Made by a program: the position numbers and the translations under genes. The notes beneath the pieces are model-generated. The model worked only from the letters and a program-made list of their open reading frames with translations, made no database searches and was not told where the DNA came from. Shown here in pieces: positions 9,063 to 17,077 of a stretch of 54,345 nt of DNA. Origin of the DNA: JBEVJC01 sp040510375 (GTDB lineage: Bacteria > Bacteroidota > Bacteroidia > Chitinophagales > Chitinophagaceae); NCBI GenBank assembly GCA_040510375.1, contig JBEVJC010000026.1, forward strand, positions 1 through 54,345, read 5' to 3'. Within the stretch, counting starts at the first letter, position 1, and every line of letters begins with the position of its first letter.

Positions 9063-10274
9063 TTATGCTACTGCTTTACGAACCAGTTCAGCTGCTTCAC
9101 TGAGAAGGATGGCGGATTGAACTTTCAGTCCGCTTTCGTCGATCAGTTTTTTTGCTTCTTCTGCATTGGTGCCCTGTAACCTTACGATGATCGGGATAGT
9201 GATATTGCCAAGGTTTTTATAAGCATCAATTACACCTGCTGCAACACGATCGCAACGTACGATACCACCAAAAATATTGATCAGGATGGCTTTAACCGCA
9301 GGATCTTTCATGATGATTTTGAAACCAGCTTCTACGGTCTGTGCGTTGGCGGTACCACCTACGTCGAGGAAGTTGGCCGGTTCGCCGCCGCTGAGTTTGA
9401 TCATATCCATGGTAGCCATGGCCAGTCCTGCACCATTCACCATACAACCTACATTACCATCCAGTTTTACGAAGTTCAGGTTATACTTACCTGCTTCCAC
9501 CTCGGTTGGATCTTCTTCAGATACATCACGAAGGGCAGCGATATCGGGGTGACGCATCAGTGCGTTATCATCGAGGCTCATTTTACAGTCAACTGCAATG
9601 ATCTTGTCATCGGCTGCTTTGAACAGCGGATTGATTTCGAGCATGGCGCAGTCCAGACCGGTGTATGCGTTGTAGATATTGGTCACGAATTTTACACAGT
9701 TCTTGAATGCTTCGCCGCTAAGACCCAGGTTGAACGCGATCTTGCGCGCCTGGAAGGGTTGCAGTCCGCCGGCAGGGTGAACCCATTCTTTAAAAATCTT
9801 TTCGGGGGTATCGTGTGCAACATCTTCGATGTTCATACCGCCTTCGGTGCTGTACATAATTACGTTCTGTCCTTTTGCCCTGTCGAGCAGGATGGACAGG
9901 TAAAATTCTTTTCTTTCTGAAACACCATCATAATACATATCCTGTGCAACGAGGATTTTGTTTACCAGTTTTCCGGCCGGACCGGTTTGAATGGTAACAA
10001 GGGTACCACCCAGGAGTTTGGTTGCAAATTCCTGGATTTCTTCCAGTGACTTGGCCACTTTTACTCCATTGAGACCATTCTCCCTGATGGCGCCTTTACC
10101 GCGGCCACCCGCATGGATCTGGGCTTTCACCACGGCGAACTTACTACCGGTCTGGGTTTTGATCTGCCGGTATGCTTCTTCAGCTTCCTGCACGGTGCCA
10201 CAGGCGTAACCTTCCTGCACGGGCACATTATATTTTTTCAGTAATTCCTTGGCCTGGTATTCATGGAGATTCAT
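9063..10274 (-). CDS. sucC: Succinyl-CoA synthetase (ADP-forming) beta subunit
   Basis: Beta subunit of the TCA-cycle enzyme that converts succinyl-CoA to succinate with NDP phosphorylation. The 403-residue product begins MNLHEYQAKELLKKYNVPV, the family signature, so ATG 10274 is preferred to an in-frame upstream start at 10322. The N-terminal ATP-grasp domain shows AGGRGKGAI and the LDCAMLEINPL segment. The C-terminal CoA-ligase domain shows GGTANAQTVEAGFKI, NIFGGIVRCDRVA and LQGTNAEEAKKL. The length is slightly above the E. coli protein. The alpha subunit gene (sucD) is not adjacent, so the two subunits are encoded apart here. A good terminator follows. Confidence 0.97.
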   Translation of the reverse strand: MNLHEYQAKELLKKYNVPVQEGYACGTVQEAEEAYRQIKTQTGSKFAVVKAQIHAGGRGKGAIRENGLNGVKVAKSLEEIQEFATKLLGGTLVTIQTGPAGKLVNKILVAQDMYYDGVSERKEFYLSILLDRAKGQNVIMYSTEGGMNIEDVAHDTPEKIFKEWVHPAGGLQPFQARKIAFNLGLSGEAFKNCVKFVTNIYNAYTGLDCAMLEINPLFKAADDKIIAVDCKMSLDDNALMRHPDIAALRDVSEEDPTEVEAGKYNLNFVKLDGNVGCMVNGAGLAMATMDMIKLSGGEPANFLDVGGTANAQTVEAGFKIIMKDPAVKAILINIFGGIVRCDRVAAGVIDAYKNLGNITIPIIVRLQGTNAEEAKKLIDESGLKVQSAILLSEAAELVRKAVA

Positions 10275-10379
10275 GCTGCAATATTTTCGCGAAGATAAAT
10301 CTTCAGGTTCAAACCAGAACATTGGTTATCGGCCGGGCTGGATAATTTTCAGTACGTTTGCTGGCTTAATTTTCCAATT

Positions 10380-11201
10380 ATGTCTGATATATTAATGGAA
10401 CTCCGGGAAACAGTGGCCTATCTTCAGTCGCGCTATGCCGAAAAACCGGAAATAGGTATCGTGTTGGGTAGTGGTCTCGGTAATTTTGCGGGTTCTATTA
10501 ATGTGGAATTAGAAGTTTCCTACACTGATATTCCCCATTTCCCGGTATCGACCGTGGAAGGTCATACGGGCAAACTGATCTTCGGAACCATTGGCGGGAA
10601 AAAAGTAGTGGCCATGGCCGGGCGTTTCCATTATTATGAAGGGTATACTCCGCAGGAAGTGGTATTCCCCATCAGGGTGATGAAGTATCTTGGCATCAGC
10701 ACACTGCTGCTTTCCAATGCAGCGGGGTCGGTCAATCCGGATTATGAGGTAGGTGATATGATGATCATCAGGGATCATGTCAGTTTTTTTACTCCCAATC
10801 CGCTTATTGGAAAAAATGTGGCAGAATGGGGACCACGTTTTCCGGATATGAGCGAACCATATAATAAAGGACTCATCAATAAGGCCAGGGCCATTGCTGC
10901 CCGGCACAATTATGTGATCCATGAGGGCGTGTATGTGGCGGTGACGGGTCCAACTTTTGAAACCCGTGCCGAATATAAATTTATCAGTGTGCTCGGTGGC
11001 GATGTGGTGGGCATGAGTACGGTGCAGGAATGTATTGTTGCCAACCATATGGGCATTGATGTATTTGCCGTAAGTGTGGTAACCGATCTTGGAATCCGGG
11101 AAGAAGATAATGTAATCACCCACGAGGAAGTACTGGCAGCTGCAAAGGCTGCCGAACCAAGACTGGCTACTATTTTTGTGGAACTGATCTCGGCTATTTA
11201 A
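10380..11201 (+). CDS. punA: Purine-nucleoside phosphorylase (trimeric, PNP/MTAP family)
   Basis: Cleaves purine (deoxy)nucleosides with phosphate to free base and (deoxy)ribose 1-phosphate in purine salvage. The 273-residue length and the motifs GIVLGSGLGNF (phosphate loop), VEGHTGKL, GRFHYYEGY, LLLSNAAGSV and VGMSTVQECIVA are those of the trimeric class. The Asn in VVTDLG and the Glu in TFETRAEY correspond to the base-binding region. It diverges from sucC with 105 bases between the starts. The porin gene follows after 49 bases on the same strand but has its own candidate -7 element. Confidence 0.95.
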   Translation: MSDILMELRETVAYLQSRYAEKPEIGIVLGSGLGNFAGSINVELEVSYTDIPHFPVSTVEGHTGKLIFGTIGGKKVVAMAGRFHYYEGYTPQEVVFPIRVMKYLGISTLLLSNAAGSVNPDYEVGDMMIIRDHVSFFTPNPLIGKNVAEWGPRFPDMSEPYNKGLINKARAIAARHNYVIHEGVYVAVTGPTFETRAEYKFISVLGGDVVGMSTVQECIVANHMGIDVFAVSVVTDLGIREEDNVITHEEVLAAAKAAEPRLATIFVELISAI

Positions 11202-11234
11202 CAAATCGATCAGCGCTGTTAACAACCGGCTTGT

Positions 11235-11242
11235 TAAATTTG
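11235..11242 (+). promoter_or_regulatory. Putative -7 element (TAAATTTG) for the porin gene
   Basis: TAAATTTG fits TAnnTTTG and ends 8 bases before the ATG at 11251, again implying a leader of only a few bases. No convincing -33 TTTG at the expected 19-22 base spacing. Confidence 0.35.
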
Positions 11243-11250
11243 CATTGCTT

Positions 11251-13326
11251 ATGGACTTCGATGGAAGTTGCGAGAACACACAAAAAATTCAGACCCTGCT
11301 TACCAGACTCATTTATATCTTTTTTTGCGGACTGCTGTTTGTATCATCCGATACATTTGCGCAGCGATCGCTGATTCGTTCCGGAGCCGGGCGGCTGGGA
11401 CAACTTGGCCGTAACATGAGTGGTGGCGGTGGCGGCGGGGATAGTCTCACGCGTCGCGACAAGTTTGAGGATTCAATTACCATCCATTTCCGATACCTCG
11501 ATTCAACCCGTAATTTCGATCTGGACTCATCGGTATCTGATTATACCAGGGTGTTCCCGATTCCGGCAACCAATATCTGGCTGGGAAATACCGGTAATGC
11601 TTCAAGATCTATTTTATTCTCGCCCATTATGCAGGCCGGATGGGATCCGGGTTTCCATTCCTATGATATTTACCGGTACAGTGTGGAGCGGGTGCGTTTT
11701 TTTAATACCACGCGGCCCTATTCTGAACTTAGTTACCAGCTGGCAAGCCGTTCCGAGCAGATCATCCAGGTACTTCACACGCAGAATATCAAACCAAACT
11801 GGAATTTCCTTTTCCAGTACCGGCTGATCAATGCACCGGGTTTTTTCAAGAACCAGCGTAGCAATCATAATAATTACCTGTTGTCTTCCTGGTACCAGGG
11901 AGTGAAAAAAAGATATAACCTGTACCTGATTGTAGATGGTAATAAAATCCAGGCAGGGGAGAATGGTGGACTGACCAGTCCCGACAGCCTCAATTTCAGC
12001 GGATTCAAGGAAAGATTCCGGATGACCACACGTCTTGGTGATAACAGTATTGGTAATATCGATTTTTTCAATACCGATGTTGGTACTGGTAACCGTTACA
12101 GTGATTTTACAACGGTAGTCCGTCAGCAATATGATTTCGGAAGAAAGGATTCACTTGTTACCGATTCAACGGTAATACCATTATTCTATCCGCGCGTGCG
12201 ACTGGAATATACCGTTAACTACAGTATCCGTAAGTATGATTTCAGGGACAGGTCCATTGATACGGCTTACTATCATGACTTTTACCAGATCCAGCTTGCG
12301 CCCCGCGACACGTTCCATCTGCGTGATGCATGGCGTGAAATACTCAATGATTTTTCCATTTATACATTTCCCGATGCAAACAACCTGCAGCAGTTTTTAA
12401 AGGTCGGGGCTGCGGTGCAGAATTTGACATTGACGAATGCGAAGGGCGATTTCCGTTATTTCAATATATATGGTCATGCCGAGTACCGGAACCGTACGCG
12501 CGACCGGAAATGGGACCTCGAAGCCAATGGTAAATTATATTTCGCGGGATTCAATGCCGGCGATTACCAGGCATATGCCAGTCTGCAACGTTTTATTGGT
12601 AAACGCCGCGGGTATGTGCAGCTTGGGTTTGAGAACGTGAACCGGGAGCCTTCATTTATATTTAACCAGCGAAGTGATTTTTTCCTGGATACTAATGTTA
12701 ACCAGAGTTTCAATAAGGAAAATACGGTTCATCTTTTCGCATCTATTTTTCAACCGTTCCTTCAATTACGGCTTACCGGTAATTATTACCTCGTCACCAA
12801 CTACACCTATCTCAAAAATTTTATAGAGCTGAGCCAGCAGTCGAGCCCGTTCAACGTATTACAGATCTCGGCCGAAAAAGTAGTCAGTCTTGGCAAGCGG
12901 TGGAAATGGCATGCGGATGTTTATTTCCAGCAGGTATTGGGTAATGCGGAAGTGAATCTTCCTACGGTGTTTACCCGGAACAGAATCGGGTATGAAGGTA
13001 ATCTCGGGTTCAAAAACCTGGATATCGCATTTGGTGCTGAGTTCCGTTATCATACGGGCTATCAGGCCGATGGTTATTCGCCACTGATCGGTAAGTTCCA
13101 GTTCCAGGATACGATGACTATCAAAAACAAATTGCCGGACCTGGCGGGGTATGTCCAGTTCCGGATCAAGGGTTTCCGGTTGTTCTTCCGGGCAGAGAAC
13201 CTGAATACGGCGCAGATTACATCGGAGGACGGCTTTGGATGGACAAGGAATAATGCCGCTGCACCTAATTATTTTTATCCGGGGTTCCTGCTCCGGTTCG
13301 GGGTGTACTGGACGTTTGTGAATTAA
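11251..13326 (+). CDS. Putative outer-membrane porin (Porin_10 type)
   Basis: A 691-residue exported protein. A hydrophobic segment (about residues 17-33) ends in TFAQ, a typical signal-peptidase site after a longer-than-usual N-region. A Gly-rich stretch (GGGGGG near residue 55) follows, then about 600 residues of alternating aromatic/polar strands. The protein ends in a strand finishing with Phe-Val-Asn (RFGVYWTFVN), as in outer-membrane beta-barrels. The wording of the N-terminal part (DSITIHFRYLDSTR, WLGNTGNASRSILFSP) matches the Bacteroidota putative porin family as I recall it. Substrate unknown. TTG 11245 could also serve as start; ATG 11251 is preferred. Confidence 0.8.
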   Translation: MDFDGSCENTQKIQTLLTRLIYIFFCGLLFVSSDTFAQRSLIRSGAGRLGQLGRNMSGGGGGGDSLTRRDKFEDSITIHFRYLDSTRNFDLDSSVSDYTRVFPIPATNIWLGNTGNASRSILFSPIMQAGWDPGFHSYDIYRYSVERVRFFNTTRPYSELSYQLASRSEQIIQVLHTQNIKPNWNFLFQYRLINAPGFFKNQRSNHNNYLLSSWYQGVKKRYNLYLIVDGNKIQAGENGGLTSPDSLNFSGFKERFRMTTRLGDNSIGNIDFFNTDVGTGNRYSDFTTVVRQQYDFGRKDSLVTDSTVIPLFYPRVRLEYTVNYSIRKYDFRDRSIDTAYYHDFYQIQLAPRDTFHLRDAWREILNDFSIYTFPDANNLQQFLKVGAAVQNLTLTNAKGDFRYFNIYGHAEYRNRTRDRKWDLEANGKLYFAGFNAGDYQAYASLQRFIGKRRGYVQLGFENVNREPSFIFNQRSDFFLDTNVNQSFNKENTVHLFASIFQPFLQLRLTGNYYLVTNYTYLKNFIELSQQSSPFNVLQISAEKVVSLGKRWKWHADVYFQQVLGNAEVNLPTVFTRNRIGYEGNLGFKNLDIAFGAEFRYHTGYQADGYSPLIGKFQFQDTMTIKNKLPDLAGYVQFRIKGFRLFFRAENLNTAQITSEDGFGWTRNNAAAPNYFYPGFLLRFGVYWTFVN

Positions 13327-13440
13327 GAATGGGAACACCTGCGGCGTTTGTGTATTGATAGTCAGTGCTTTCATCTCCAGATTTACCAGTTCTTTAACGG
13401 GTTATGAGTCAAAAACATTGAGTTACATGATTTTCAGTGC

Positions 13441-13471
13441 TTGTGGTTCCGGACAAGGAAATGTATCTTTG
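13441..13471 (+). promoter_or_regulatory. Promoter of the metal cluster (TTG-N20-TATCTTTG)
   Basis: TTG at 13441-13443 and TATCTTTG at 13464-13471 have the spacing of the Bacteroidota -33/-7 promoter. Transcription would begin about 4-6 bases after 13471, next to the ATG at 13480. This is the best promoter match that I found in the window. Confidence 0.55.
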
Positions 13472-13479
13472 TCATGTTC

Positions 13480-13872
13480 ATGAAAAAAGTACTCATCATT
13501 CCCGTTTTGCTTTGTTATCTGGCAGTTACCTGCGGGGTGATGGTGAATTTTCATTACTGCATGGACCGGCTGGCTTCCACCCAGCTTTATTCTTCCATTA
13601 AAACCGAGTGTGATAAATGTGGTATGCACATGGATGATGCCCATGGTTGCTGCAGGGATGAGGTGCAGGTGGTGAAAGTGAACGATGATCATCAACCCAC
13701 GATGACGTCTGATCTTACGATTCCTTCTTTAGAGCCGGTGTTCCAGGTTCCTTCTGAATTCCTGGCCACCTCCTTCTATAATTTTCAGGAACCGGTAACG
13801 GCATCTGATCATTCTCCCCCCATACCGATCAGGCAGGATATCTGCGTTGAAATAAGTGTTTTCAGGATTTGA
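13480..13872 (+). CDS. HYC_CC_PP family protein (Bacteroidota metal-cluster protein)
   Basis: A 130-residue exported or membrane-anchored protein with all three signatures of the HYC_CC_PP family: NFHYC (25-27), GCC (57-58) and SPP (113-114). Two further Cys-x-x-Cys residues (CDKC, 44-47) and several His residues (MHMDDAHGCC) make a plausible metal site. The N-terminal hydrophobic segment (about 4-22) is a signal peptide or anchor. The biochemical role of the family is not known to me, but its members occur next to heavy-metal-associated proteins, as here. ATG 13480 is chosen over ATG 13474 because of the upstream promoter spacing. First gene of the metal cluster. Confidence 0.8.
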   Translation: MKKVLIIPVLLCYLAVTCGVMVNFHYCMDRLASTQLYSSIKTECDKCGMHMDDAHGCCRDEVQVVKVNDDHQPTMTSDLTIPSLEPVFQVPSEFLATSFYNFQEPVTASDHSPPIPIRQDICVEISVFRI

Positions 13873-13918
13873 GTTTTATTATTCTTGCACGGTAACTGTC
13901 GTTTCCAGACAGCTTTTC

Positions 13919-13935
13919 ACGAAGTGTAACTTCGT
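13919..13935 (+). promoter_or_regulatory. Inverted repeat upstream of the first HMA gene (candidate operator)
   Basis: Perfect 7-bp inverted repeat ACGAAGT-GTA-ACTTCGT with a 3-nt spacer, 36 bases before the ATG at 13971. It is also flanked by two TTTCAC copies (13915-13920 and 13935-13940). There is no T-run, so it does not look like a terminator. It could bind a dimeric regulator, but none is demonstrated. Confidence 0.35.
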
Positions 13936-13970
13936 TTCACAAGATTTAATTCTTAAATAAAACATTCAAT

Positions 13971-14513
13971 ATGAAATCGCTTAAAATATTTTCTCTCGTT
14001 TTGTTAATGGCCTCTACGTTTGCGGGAATGGCACAGGATCTCAAAACTGAAACCATCCCGGTATCTGGCAACTGTGGTATGTGTAAAAGCAATATCGAGA
14101 AAGCCGCAAAAACAGCCGGTGTTTCTGAAGCAAACTGGGATCAGGATAAAAAAATCCTGACCATTAAATACAACGAAACAACAACCTCCGTTGCCAAAGT
14201 GCAGCAGGGTGTGGCCGCTGCTGGTTATGATACCCGCGATGTGCGCGCTACTGATGCATCTTATAAAAAACTCCATGCCTGTTGCCAGTATGACCGCACC
14301 GAAAAAGGTGACAAGGGTCCAAAGGGTGACAAGGGTGATAAGAGTGTGACTCAGGTGAAGTCGGATCTCACATCCACTTCAGCCAGTTGCTGCAGTAAGG
14401 GTGGTGGTGCGGAAAACGGGTCGGCTGAAAAAGCTAAAGCCTGTTGCGCCAAGGGTGGTAACGAAACTACTTCAACAGAGAAGGCAAAGGCCTGCTGTAA
14501 TGAAGGACATTAA
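13971..14513 (+). CDS. Exported heavy-metal-associated (HMA) protein with a Cys-Cys-rich, collagen-like tail
   Basis: A 180-residue protein: signal peptide (1-21, ending GMAQ), then one HMA domain (about 25-95) with the metal-binding loop GNCGMC (Cys35, Cys38) and the closing AAAGYDT turn. The tail of about 80 residues is very unusual: HACC (104-105), a short Gly-x-Lys collagen-like tract GDKGPKGDKGDK (113-124), and three more Cys-Cys pairs (140-141, 158-159, 175-176), the last two in the repeated context EKAKACC. Presumably it binds a soft metal such as Cu(I) in the periplasm; this is inference from the HMA loop and Cys pairs. The next HMA gene starts 20 bases downstream. Confidence 0.85.
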   Translation: MKSLKIFSLVLLMASTFAGMAQDLKTETIPVSGNCGMCKSNIEKAAKTAGVSEANWDQDKKILTIKYNETTTSVAKVQQGVAAAGYDTRDVRATDASYKKLHACCQYDRTEKGDKGPKGDKGDKSVTQVKSDLTSTSASCCSKGGGAENGSAEKAKACCAKGGNETTSTEKAKACCNEGH

Positions 14514-14533
14514 TCACGTTTAAAAATAACAAT

Positions 14534-15079
14534 ATGAAAAAGTTGTTTTTACTGGGGTTGGTGTTTTGCCTGGTTATCGCTTCCAATGCCCAGTTCACCA
14601 GTGCCGGGTTGCGTGCAAATGGCCTTACCTGTGCCATGTGCAGTAATGCAATCAATAAAGCCTTATTGAAATTGCCGTTTATACAAACGGTTAAGCCGGA
14701 TATAAAAAATTCCACTTTCCAGATCACTTTTAAGGAAGGCCAGGACATAAATCCTGATGCTATAAAAGATGCTGTTGAGGACGCCGGTTTTTCGGTTGGT
14801 CGCCTGGAACTTTCGGGTGATCTTTCCGGCGATTCGGTAGCAAATGACAAGCATATCAGGATCGGTGGATCGGTTTACCATTTCCTGGATGTAGGTGAGC
14901 AGGTCATCAATGCCAACACGAAGATTGTGGTGGTAGATAAGGACTTTCTCAGCCTTAAACAATATAAGAAGATAAGTTCGGCAAGCTCCATGAGCTGCGT
15001 GAAGACAGGCAGGGCCGGAACCTGCTGTACGGATGCAGGTGTAGCGGAGAATGCGCGGGTTTATCATGTAACTATCTGA
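14534..15079 (+). CDS. Exported HMA-domain protein
   Basis: A 181-residue protein with a signal peptide (1-19, SNAQ) and an HMA domain (about 24-95) carrying the metal loop GLTCAMC and ending in EDAGFSVGRL. A C-terminal part of about 80 residues follows (YHFLDVGEQVINANTKIVVV), rich in beta structure and with Cys residues near the end (SMSCVKTG, GTCC). It is likely a periplasmic metallochaperone that partners the preceding HMA protein. A strong terminator sits 1 base after the stop, so the first three cluster genes probably form one transcript. Confidence 0.85.
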   Translation: MKKLFLLGLVFCLVIASNAQFTSAGLRANGLTCAMCSNAINKALLKLPFIQTVKPDIKNSTFQITFKEGQDINPDAIKDAVEDAGFSVGRLELSGDLSGDSVANDKHIRIGGSVYHFLDVGEQVINANTKIVVVDKDFLSLKQYKKISSASSMSCVKTGRAGTCCTDAGVAENARVYHVTI

Positions 15080-15080
15080 T

Positions 15081-15110
15081 AAAAGCTCCCCGCGATGGCG
15101 GGGAGCTTTT
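15081..15110 (+). terminator. Rho-independent terminator after the second HMA gene
   Basis: Perfect 13-bp stem (15081-15093 with 15098-15110, core GCTCCCCGC/GCGGGGAGC) and loop GATG, ending in TTTT then AAATTT. One of the strongest hairpins in the window. Confidence 0.9.
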
Positions 15111-15122
15111 AAATTTCCCTAA

Positions 15123-15620
15123 ATGAAATTCCATAAAATCATTCCCGTACTGATCCTGCTTTTTTGTATCAATACAGTGCATTCGCAGGAGGTCCCAAAT
15201 ATTTCTGATCCGCGTTTACAGGTCCGGCTTCCCGATGTCAATGGCGATACCATTTCACTTGCCTCATTTAAGGGCAAGGTGGTGCTGCTGGATTTCTGGG
15301 CGAGCTGGTGTGTTCCCTGCAGGGTATCGAACAGGAAGCTGGTGAAGATCTATTCAAAATATAAGCCTCTTGGTTTCGAAATCTTCGGCGTATCGCTGGA
15401 TGAAAATAAGAAGGACTGGCTCAAGGCAATTTCGAAAGACAAGATCACCTGGGTGCAGGTAAACGAAAGTGGCAATAGCTGGGAAGCGAAAACGGTTCAG
15501 CAATGGGCCATTTCGGCGATCCCTACCAGTTTCCTGGTAAATAAAAAAGGGGACATCGTAGCGATGAACCCTGAGGCCGGTGACCTTGAAAAATTGCTGA
15601 AGGATCTGCTCGCGGAATGA
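15123..15620 (+). CDS. TlpA-like thiol-disulfide oxidoreductase
   Basis: A 165-residue exported thioredoxin-fold protein. The signal peptide is about residues 1-21 (TVHSQ). The AhpC/TSA-type N-terminal strand VRLPDVNGDTISLASFKGK precedes the active site WASWCVPC (Cys63, Cys66), and the cis-Pro is in ISAIPTSFLV. Proteins of this family keep periplasmic cysteines reduced or deliver reductant. Its place between Cys-rich HMA proteins suggests that it maintains their metal-binding thiols; this is inference. The start is 13 bases after a terminator, leaving little room for a separate promoter, so some readthrough may occur. The next gene follows 13 bases after the stop. Confidence 0.9.
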   Translation: MKFHKIIPVLILLFCINTVHSQEVPNISDPRLQVRLPDVNGDTISLASFKGKVVLLDFWASWCVPCRVSNRKLVKIYSKYKPLGFEIFGVSLDENKKDWLKAISKDKITWVQVNESGNSWEAKTVQQWAISAIPTSFLVNKKGDIVAMNPEAGDLEKLLKDLLAE

Positions 15621-15633
15621 GCAAACTGATAAA

Positions 15634-16464
15634 ATGAAAATTTTTTTAATTCTCCTGTTCAGCTTTTCGATGATGAAGGGGCGGACACAGGAGTTATTTG
15701 TATACAGCGATCCGGCATCGAATATTCCTGCCAGGTCGGTTTCCGCAAAGATCAGTGCCAACTATATTAATTCCCAACATCACGATAACCGTACTATGCA
15801 GCGGTATCTGCTGGAGTCGCAGGCTGGTCTCAATAAAAACTGGATGATCCGTGCTGGTGCGGGTTTTGCAGATGTTCATACAAGACAGTTTAAATGGGAA
15901 TCGGTTTACCTGTATACCAAGTACCGGTTTTTATCGGTTGATGAATCGCACCGGCATTTCCGGATGGCGGCCTTTGCAGAAGGCGCGTATACACGCAGTG
16001 ATTTTAATTTTGATGAGATTAGTCTCACCGGTGATAAGTCGGGCGTACAACTTGGTGTAATCGCCACGCAATTATGGAACAGGTTTGCGCTATCGGCAAC
16101 GGTCAGTCATACGCAGGTACTTCATGATTCCCGCACTCTAAAGGGAGGGTATAATCCATCACGTATTTACCAGGTGATGAACTACTCGCTTTCCGGAGGG
16201 CTGTTGATTCTTCCGGTTAAGTATACGGACTATAAGCAAACCAACCTGAATTTATATGGCGAATTACTGGCGCAGGAATCGCTTGACCGCAGGGCTTATT
16301 TTGTTGATTTTGCACCCGCGGTGCAGTTGATTTTTAACAGTACTACCAAGGTAAATGCCGGCTATCGGTTTCAGTTGGGATCAGATATGCAGCGGATGGC
16401 AAGGAATAGTTTTTTGGTAGGAGTGGAGTCTACCATCCTGAATGTGTTGAAAAAAAGGAAATAA
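15634..16464 (+). CDS. Predicted outer-membrane beta-barrel protein of the metal cluster, unrecognised family
   Basis: A 276-residue exported protein with an N-terminal signal peptide (about 1-18). Multiple alternating polar/aromatic strands follow (LYTKYRFLS, LNLYGELLAQ, VNAGYRFQLG), giving an 8-12-stranded barrel-like pattern. The N-terminal mature region contains HHDN, a possible metal site. I do not recognise the family. Its position between the TlpA-like gene and the HMA-AraC regulator implies a role in metal movement or sensing at the outer membrane. The stop codon and the next start share one base (TAATG), so the two are translationally coupled. Confidence 0.6.
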   Translation: MKIFLILLFSFSMMKGRTQELFVYSDPASNIPARSVSAKISANYINSQHHDNRTMQRYLLESQAGLNKNWMIRAGAGFADVHTRQFKWESVYLYTKYRFLSVDESHRHFRMAAFAEGAYTRSDFNFDEISLTGDKSGVQLGVIATQLWNRFALSATVSHTQVLHDSRTLKGGYNPSRIYQVMNYSLSGGLLILPVKYTDYKQTNLNLYGELLAQESLDRRAYFVDFAPAVQLIFNSTTKVNAGYRFQLGSDMQRMARNSFLVGVESTILNVLKKRK

Positions 16465-17027
16465 TGGAGATCAATATAAAAAACATGGTCTGTCCACGAT
16501 GTGTAAGTTCAGTGGAATCGATCTTCAGGTCGGAGGGGATTGCGGTGAAGGAAATTATACTCGGCAGGGTGGTCACGGAGGAAGAGCTGGAACCCGCGCA
16601 GGTGGGCGCTGTACGGGAGGCGTTGGCTGAACAGGGATTTGAATGGCTCGATGACCCCAAGACCCGGCTGGTGGAGGAGATCCGGCGGTCGATCATTGAG
16701 TTGGTGCAGTCGGGCGAACTGGACGGAAAGGATTTTACCTTATCGGCCTACCTGGCGCGGAAACTCCATCGCGATTATCATTCACTGAGCCTGTTGTTTT
16801 CCTCCATTGAGAGCACAACGATTGAGCAGTTTTTTATTCTACAGAAAATTGAAAAAATAAAGGAGTGGCTGGTTTATAATGAAGATACGCTGAGTGAGAT
16901 GGCGTTCCGGATGGGGTATAGCAGTGTGGCGCATCTTTCGGCGCAATTCAAAAGGATTACGGGTTTTACTCCAACGGAGTTCAGGCGGCAAAAGGGTCAT
17001 TTGCGCAGGCCGATTGATGGTATTTGA
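16464..17027 (+). CDS. AraC-family regulator with an N-terminal HMA-like metal-binding segment
   Basis: A 187-residue one-component regulator. Residues 1-65 form a short HMA-like domain with the Cys pair in MVCPRC (Cys10, Cys13). A helical linker (about 70-100) follows, then an AraC/XylS DNA-binding domain (about 100-180) with its second helix-turn-helix in DTLSEMAFRMGYSSVAHLSA and the closing GFTPTEFRR. The fusion suggests direct sensing of a soft metal by the DNA-binding protein and control of the surrounding genes; this is inference. The start overlaps the preceding stop by one base. The protein ends RRPIDGI, and the same tail (RGPIDGI) ends the next gene (see the repeat entries). Confidence 0.85.
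   Translation: MEINIKNMVCPRCVSSVESIFRSEGIAVKEIILGRVVTEEELEPAQVGAVREALAEQGFEWLDDPKTRLVEEIRRSIIELVQSGELDGKDFTLSAYLARKLHRDYHSLSLLFSSIESTTIEQFFILQKIEKIKEWLVYNEDTLSEMAFRMGYSSVAHLSAQFKRITGFTPTEFRRQKGHLRRPIDGI
17004..17027 (+). repeat. Left copy of a 24-bp imperfect direct repeat
   Basis: The last 24 bases of the HMA-AraC gene match 18416-18439 at 21 of 24 positions. Both copies end in the stop codon TGA and encode R-(R/G)-PIDGI. Two of the three differences are synonymous. The copies are 1412 bases apart and bracket one gene. Confidence 0.75.
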
Positions 17028-17056
17028 TTAAGATATTCCCTGGCGTACTATATTTG
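17023..17056 (+). promoter_or_regulatory. Putative promoter of the polytopic membrane protein (TTTG-N22-TATATTTG)
   Basis: TTTG at 17023-17026 and TATATTTG at 17049-17056 fit the -33/-7 pattern with slightly long spacing; the start ATG is 21 bases further on. The -33 TTTG falls within the end of the direct repeat and the upstream stop codon. Confidence 0.4.
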
Positions 17057-17077
17057 TCTGCCATTTATACTTAACCT

